Shown here: in pieces, positions 6,751 to 7,776 of the stretch
Layout: each line of letters opens with the position of its first letter
How positions within the stretch are numbered: position 1 is the first letter of the stretch
Source: Acidimicrobium sp.
Lineage (GTDB): Bacteria; Actinomycetota; Acidimicrobiia; Acidimicrobiales; Ilumatobacteraceae
Length of the DNA stretch: 7,776 nt
Assembly: GCA_003535455.1 (NCBI GenBank)
Contig: DOHD01000051.1
Coordinates: 2,507 to 10,282 of the forward strand
Direction of reading: 5' to 3'
The notes under the pieces: model-generated
Seen by the model: the letters and a program-made list of their open reading frames with translations, nothing else
The model's database searches: none
Told to the model about the DNA's origin: nothing
Made by a program: the position numbers and the translations under genes

Positions 6751-7776
6751 TTAGCTAAACGGAACTTGAGAAACTTTTGCGTCGAATTCGCCGTCGGGGG
6801 TCTGCACCGTAACTTGCGTGCCGACCGCCGTGTAATCAATCGCCAACTGTCCAAGTGAGACATTCGTCTCTAGTCGTGGCGACCAAACAGCCGAAGTGAC
6901 CGAACCAATTTGTTTGCCGCCGACTTTTACTGGCCATGGGTTGCGATTCGCGGGCACTTTTGGACCGTCAATTTTCAAACCACAAACTCGACGATTGATA
7001 CCGCGTTTTGCAACCGCACGAATCGCGTCAAGTCCGATCGCTTCGATATCTGCGTCAAGCGAGACATATTGCTCCATTGCTGCTTCGAGAGGTGTGTCAG
7101 CACGTGTAATGTCAGAACCATAAGTCATCAAACCCGCTTCGATGCGTTCGATCAAATTCGGGCAACCCGGACCAATATCAAACTGCTTACCCGCTTCGGC
7201 CAACGCATCATAAAGTTGCAAGCCGATCGTTGCGTCATCGACATAAATTTCAAAGCCGCCCTGGGCACTCCACCCACTGCGCGCCACCAAAAACTTGTGA
7301 CCGCGAAATTCAAGATTGTCGAACCTGAAGAATTTCGTCTTGCGCACCGCTTCGCCAAAAACTTCAACGACCACATCTTCGGCTTTTGGCCCTTGCACCG
7401 CGAGAGGCCAAATCTCGGGTTCAAAAATCTGCACATCAAGTTTCATGCCGAGTGCAATGCCCTGTGCCCAGAGCAAAATATCTAGGTCTGAAATCGAAAA
7501 CCAAAATCGATCTTCAGCGACTCGAATCGCAACCGGGTCGTTGAGCAAAAAACCATTCTGGTCGCAAACGGGCGCAAGTGCGCATCTACCGATCTCAAGT
7601 TTGCGCAAATCACGAACCGTCATTAACTGCGCAAGTCGTGCAGCATCGGGGCCATGCAATTCAACTTGTCGCTGACACGAGACATCCCAGAGTTGCACTT
7701 TGCTGCGCAGGTGAAAATAATCTTCTTCGACCCCACGAATGCGGGTCGGCAACAACATGTGGTTATAAATCGTGTA
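6751..7776 (-). CDS. dmdA: DmdA-like folate-dependent demethylase (GcvT/aminomethyltransferase fold), 5'-truncated
   Basis: The product resembles dimethylsulfoniopropionate demethylase, a cytoplasmic enzyme that moves a methyl group from DMSP to tetrahydrofolate to give methylmercaptopropionate. The frame is open to the right edge. The codons before the ATG at 7758 read YTIYNH, matching the YTVYNHMLLPT of the Pelagibacter enzyme as I recall it, so this ATG is internal and roughly 28 residues are missing. Counted from that Met, conserved blocks are EEDY (11-14), QLWDVSC (22-28), LMTVRDL (45-51), LNDPV with Asp74 (72-76), LDVQIFEPEIWPLAVQGPK (107-125), ARSGWSAQGGFEIYV (159-173) and PGCPNLIERIE (197-207). 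Trp163, Glu170 and Tyr172 correspond to folate/DMSP-pocket residues Trp197, Glu204 and Tyr206 of the Pelagibacter protein by my alignment from memory. Other GcvT-fold enzymes, including DmdA relatives with different substrates, remain possible, so the symbol is provisional. No dmdB, dmdC or dmdD is in the window. It is the first visible gene of the six-gene minus-strand block. Confidence 0.8.
   Translation of the reverse strand, partial: YTIYNHMLLPTRIRGVEEDYFHLRSKVQLWDVSCQRQVELHGPDAARLAQLMTVRDLRKLEIGRCALAPVCDQNGFLLNDPVAIRVAEDRFWFSISDLDILLWAQGIALGMKLDVQIFEPEIWPLAVQGPKAEDVVVEVFGEAVRKTKFFRFDNLEFRGHKFLVARSGWSAQGGFEIYVDDATIGLQLYDALAEAGKQFDIGPGCPNLIERIEAGLMTYGSDITRADTPLEAAMEQYVSLDADIEAIGLDAIRAVAKRGINRRVCGLKIDGPKVPANRNPWPVKVGGKQIGSVTSAVWSPRLETNVSLGQLAIDYTAVGTQVTVQTPDGEFDAKVSQVPFS

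Noticed and set aside
6910..7485. Open frame of 191 codons on the plus strand, opposite the demethylase-like gene
   Set aside because: It has low-complexity, Arg/Cys/His-rich composition with no family motif, and the opposite strand carries a strongly conserved protein. It is a shadow frame.
1..7776. CRISPR arrays, tRNA/rRNA genes, insertion sequences or phage genes
   Set aside because: No regularly spaced repeats, tRNA-like cloverleaf, transposase or integrase motifs were found; coding sequence occupies almost the whole window.

Overview
This is a very compact bacterial segment. Every stretch longer than about 26 bases is coding, and neighbouring genes mostly overlap by 1 to 23 bases. Base composition is roughly balanced. 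The gene content and style point to an uncultured, streamlined aquatic actinobacterium, perhaps of the Acidimicrobiia/Ilumatobacter type: an S51-like protein carrying a cysteinyl-tRNA-synthetase-type C-terminus, an actinobacterial-style metal-binding lipoprotein, and a DmdA-like demethylase. That placement is inference from protein character, with no marker gene in the window.

Layout. Left, plus strand: the 3' part of an alpha/beta hydrolase gene (cut by the left edge) overlaps by one base a gene for a two-domain protein, in which an S51/cyanophycinase-like class I amidotransferase fold is joined to a CysRS-type C-terminal domain. These two genes end at 2035 and face the minus-strand block across a 26-base gap that holds a small perfect hairpin. 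Right, minus strand, read from the right edge leftwards: a DmdA-like (GcvT-fold, folate-dependent) demethylase cut by the right edge; a scyllo-inositol-dehydrogenase-like Gfo/Idh/MocA oxidoreductase; a second, different Gfo/Idh/MocA oxidoreductase; then the lipoprotein, ATPase and permease of a zinc/manganese-type ABC importer. Gaps and overlaps along this block are +24, +2, -8, -23 and -4 bases, so all six genes look like one transcription unit whose promoter lies beyond the right edge.

How the genes may work together. The importer is a complete, conventional metal uptake system. The demethylase would move a methyl group from a small substrate (DMSP if it is a true DmdA) to tetrahydrofolate. 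The two NAD(P)-dependent oxidoreductases probably act on polyols, sugars or similar compounds. Nothing in the sequence proves that these parts share a pathway. The points most worth following are the demethylase-oxidoreductase-metal importer arrangement, the S51/CysRS fusion, and an 8+8 base inverted repeat that wraps the start codon of the first oxidoreductase.
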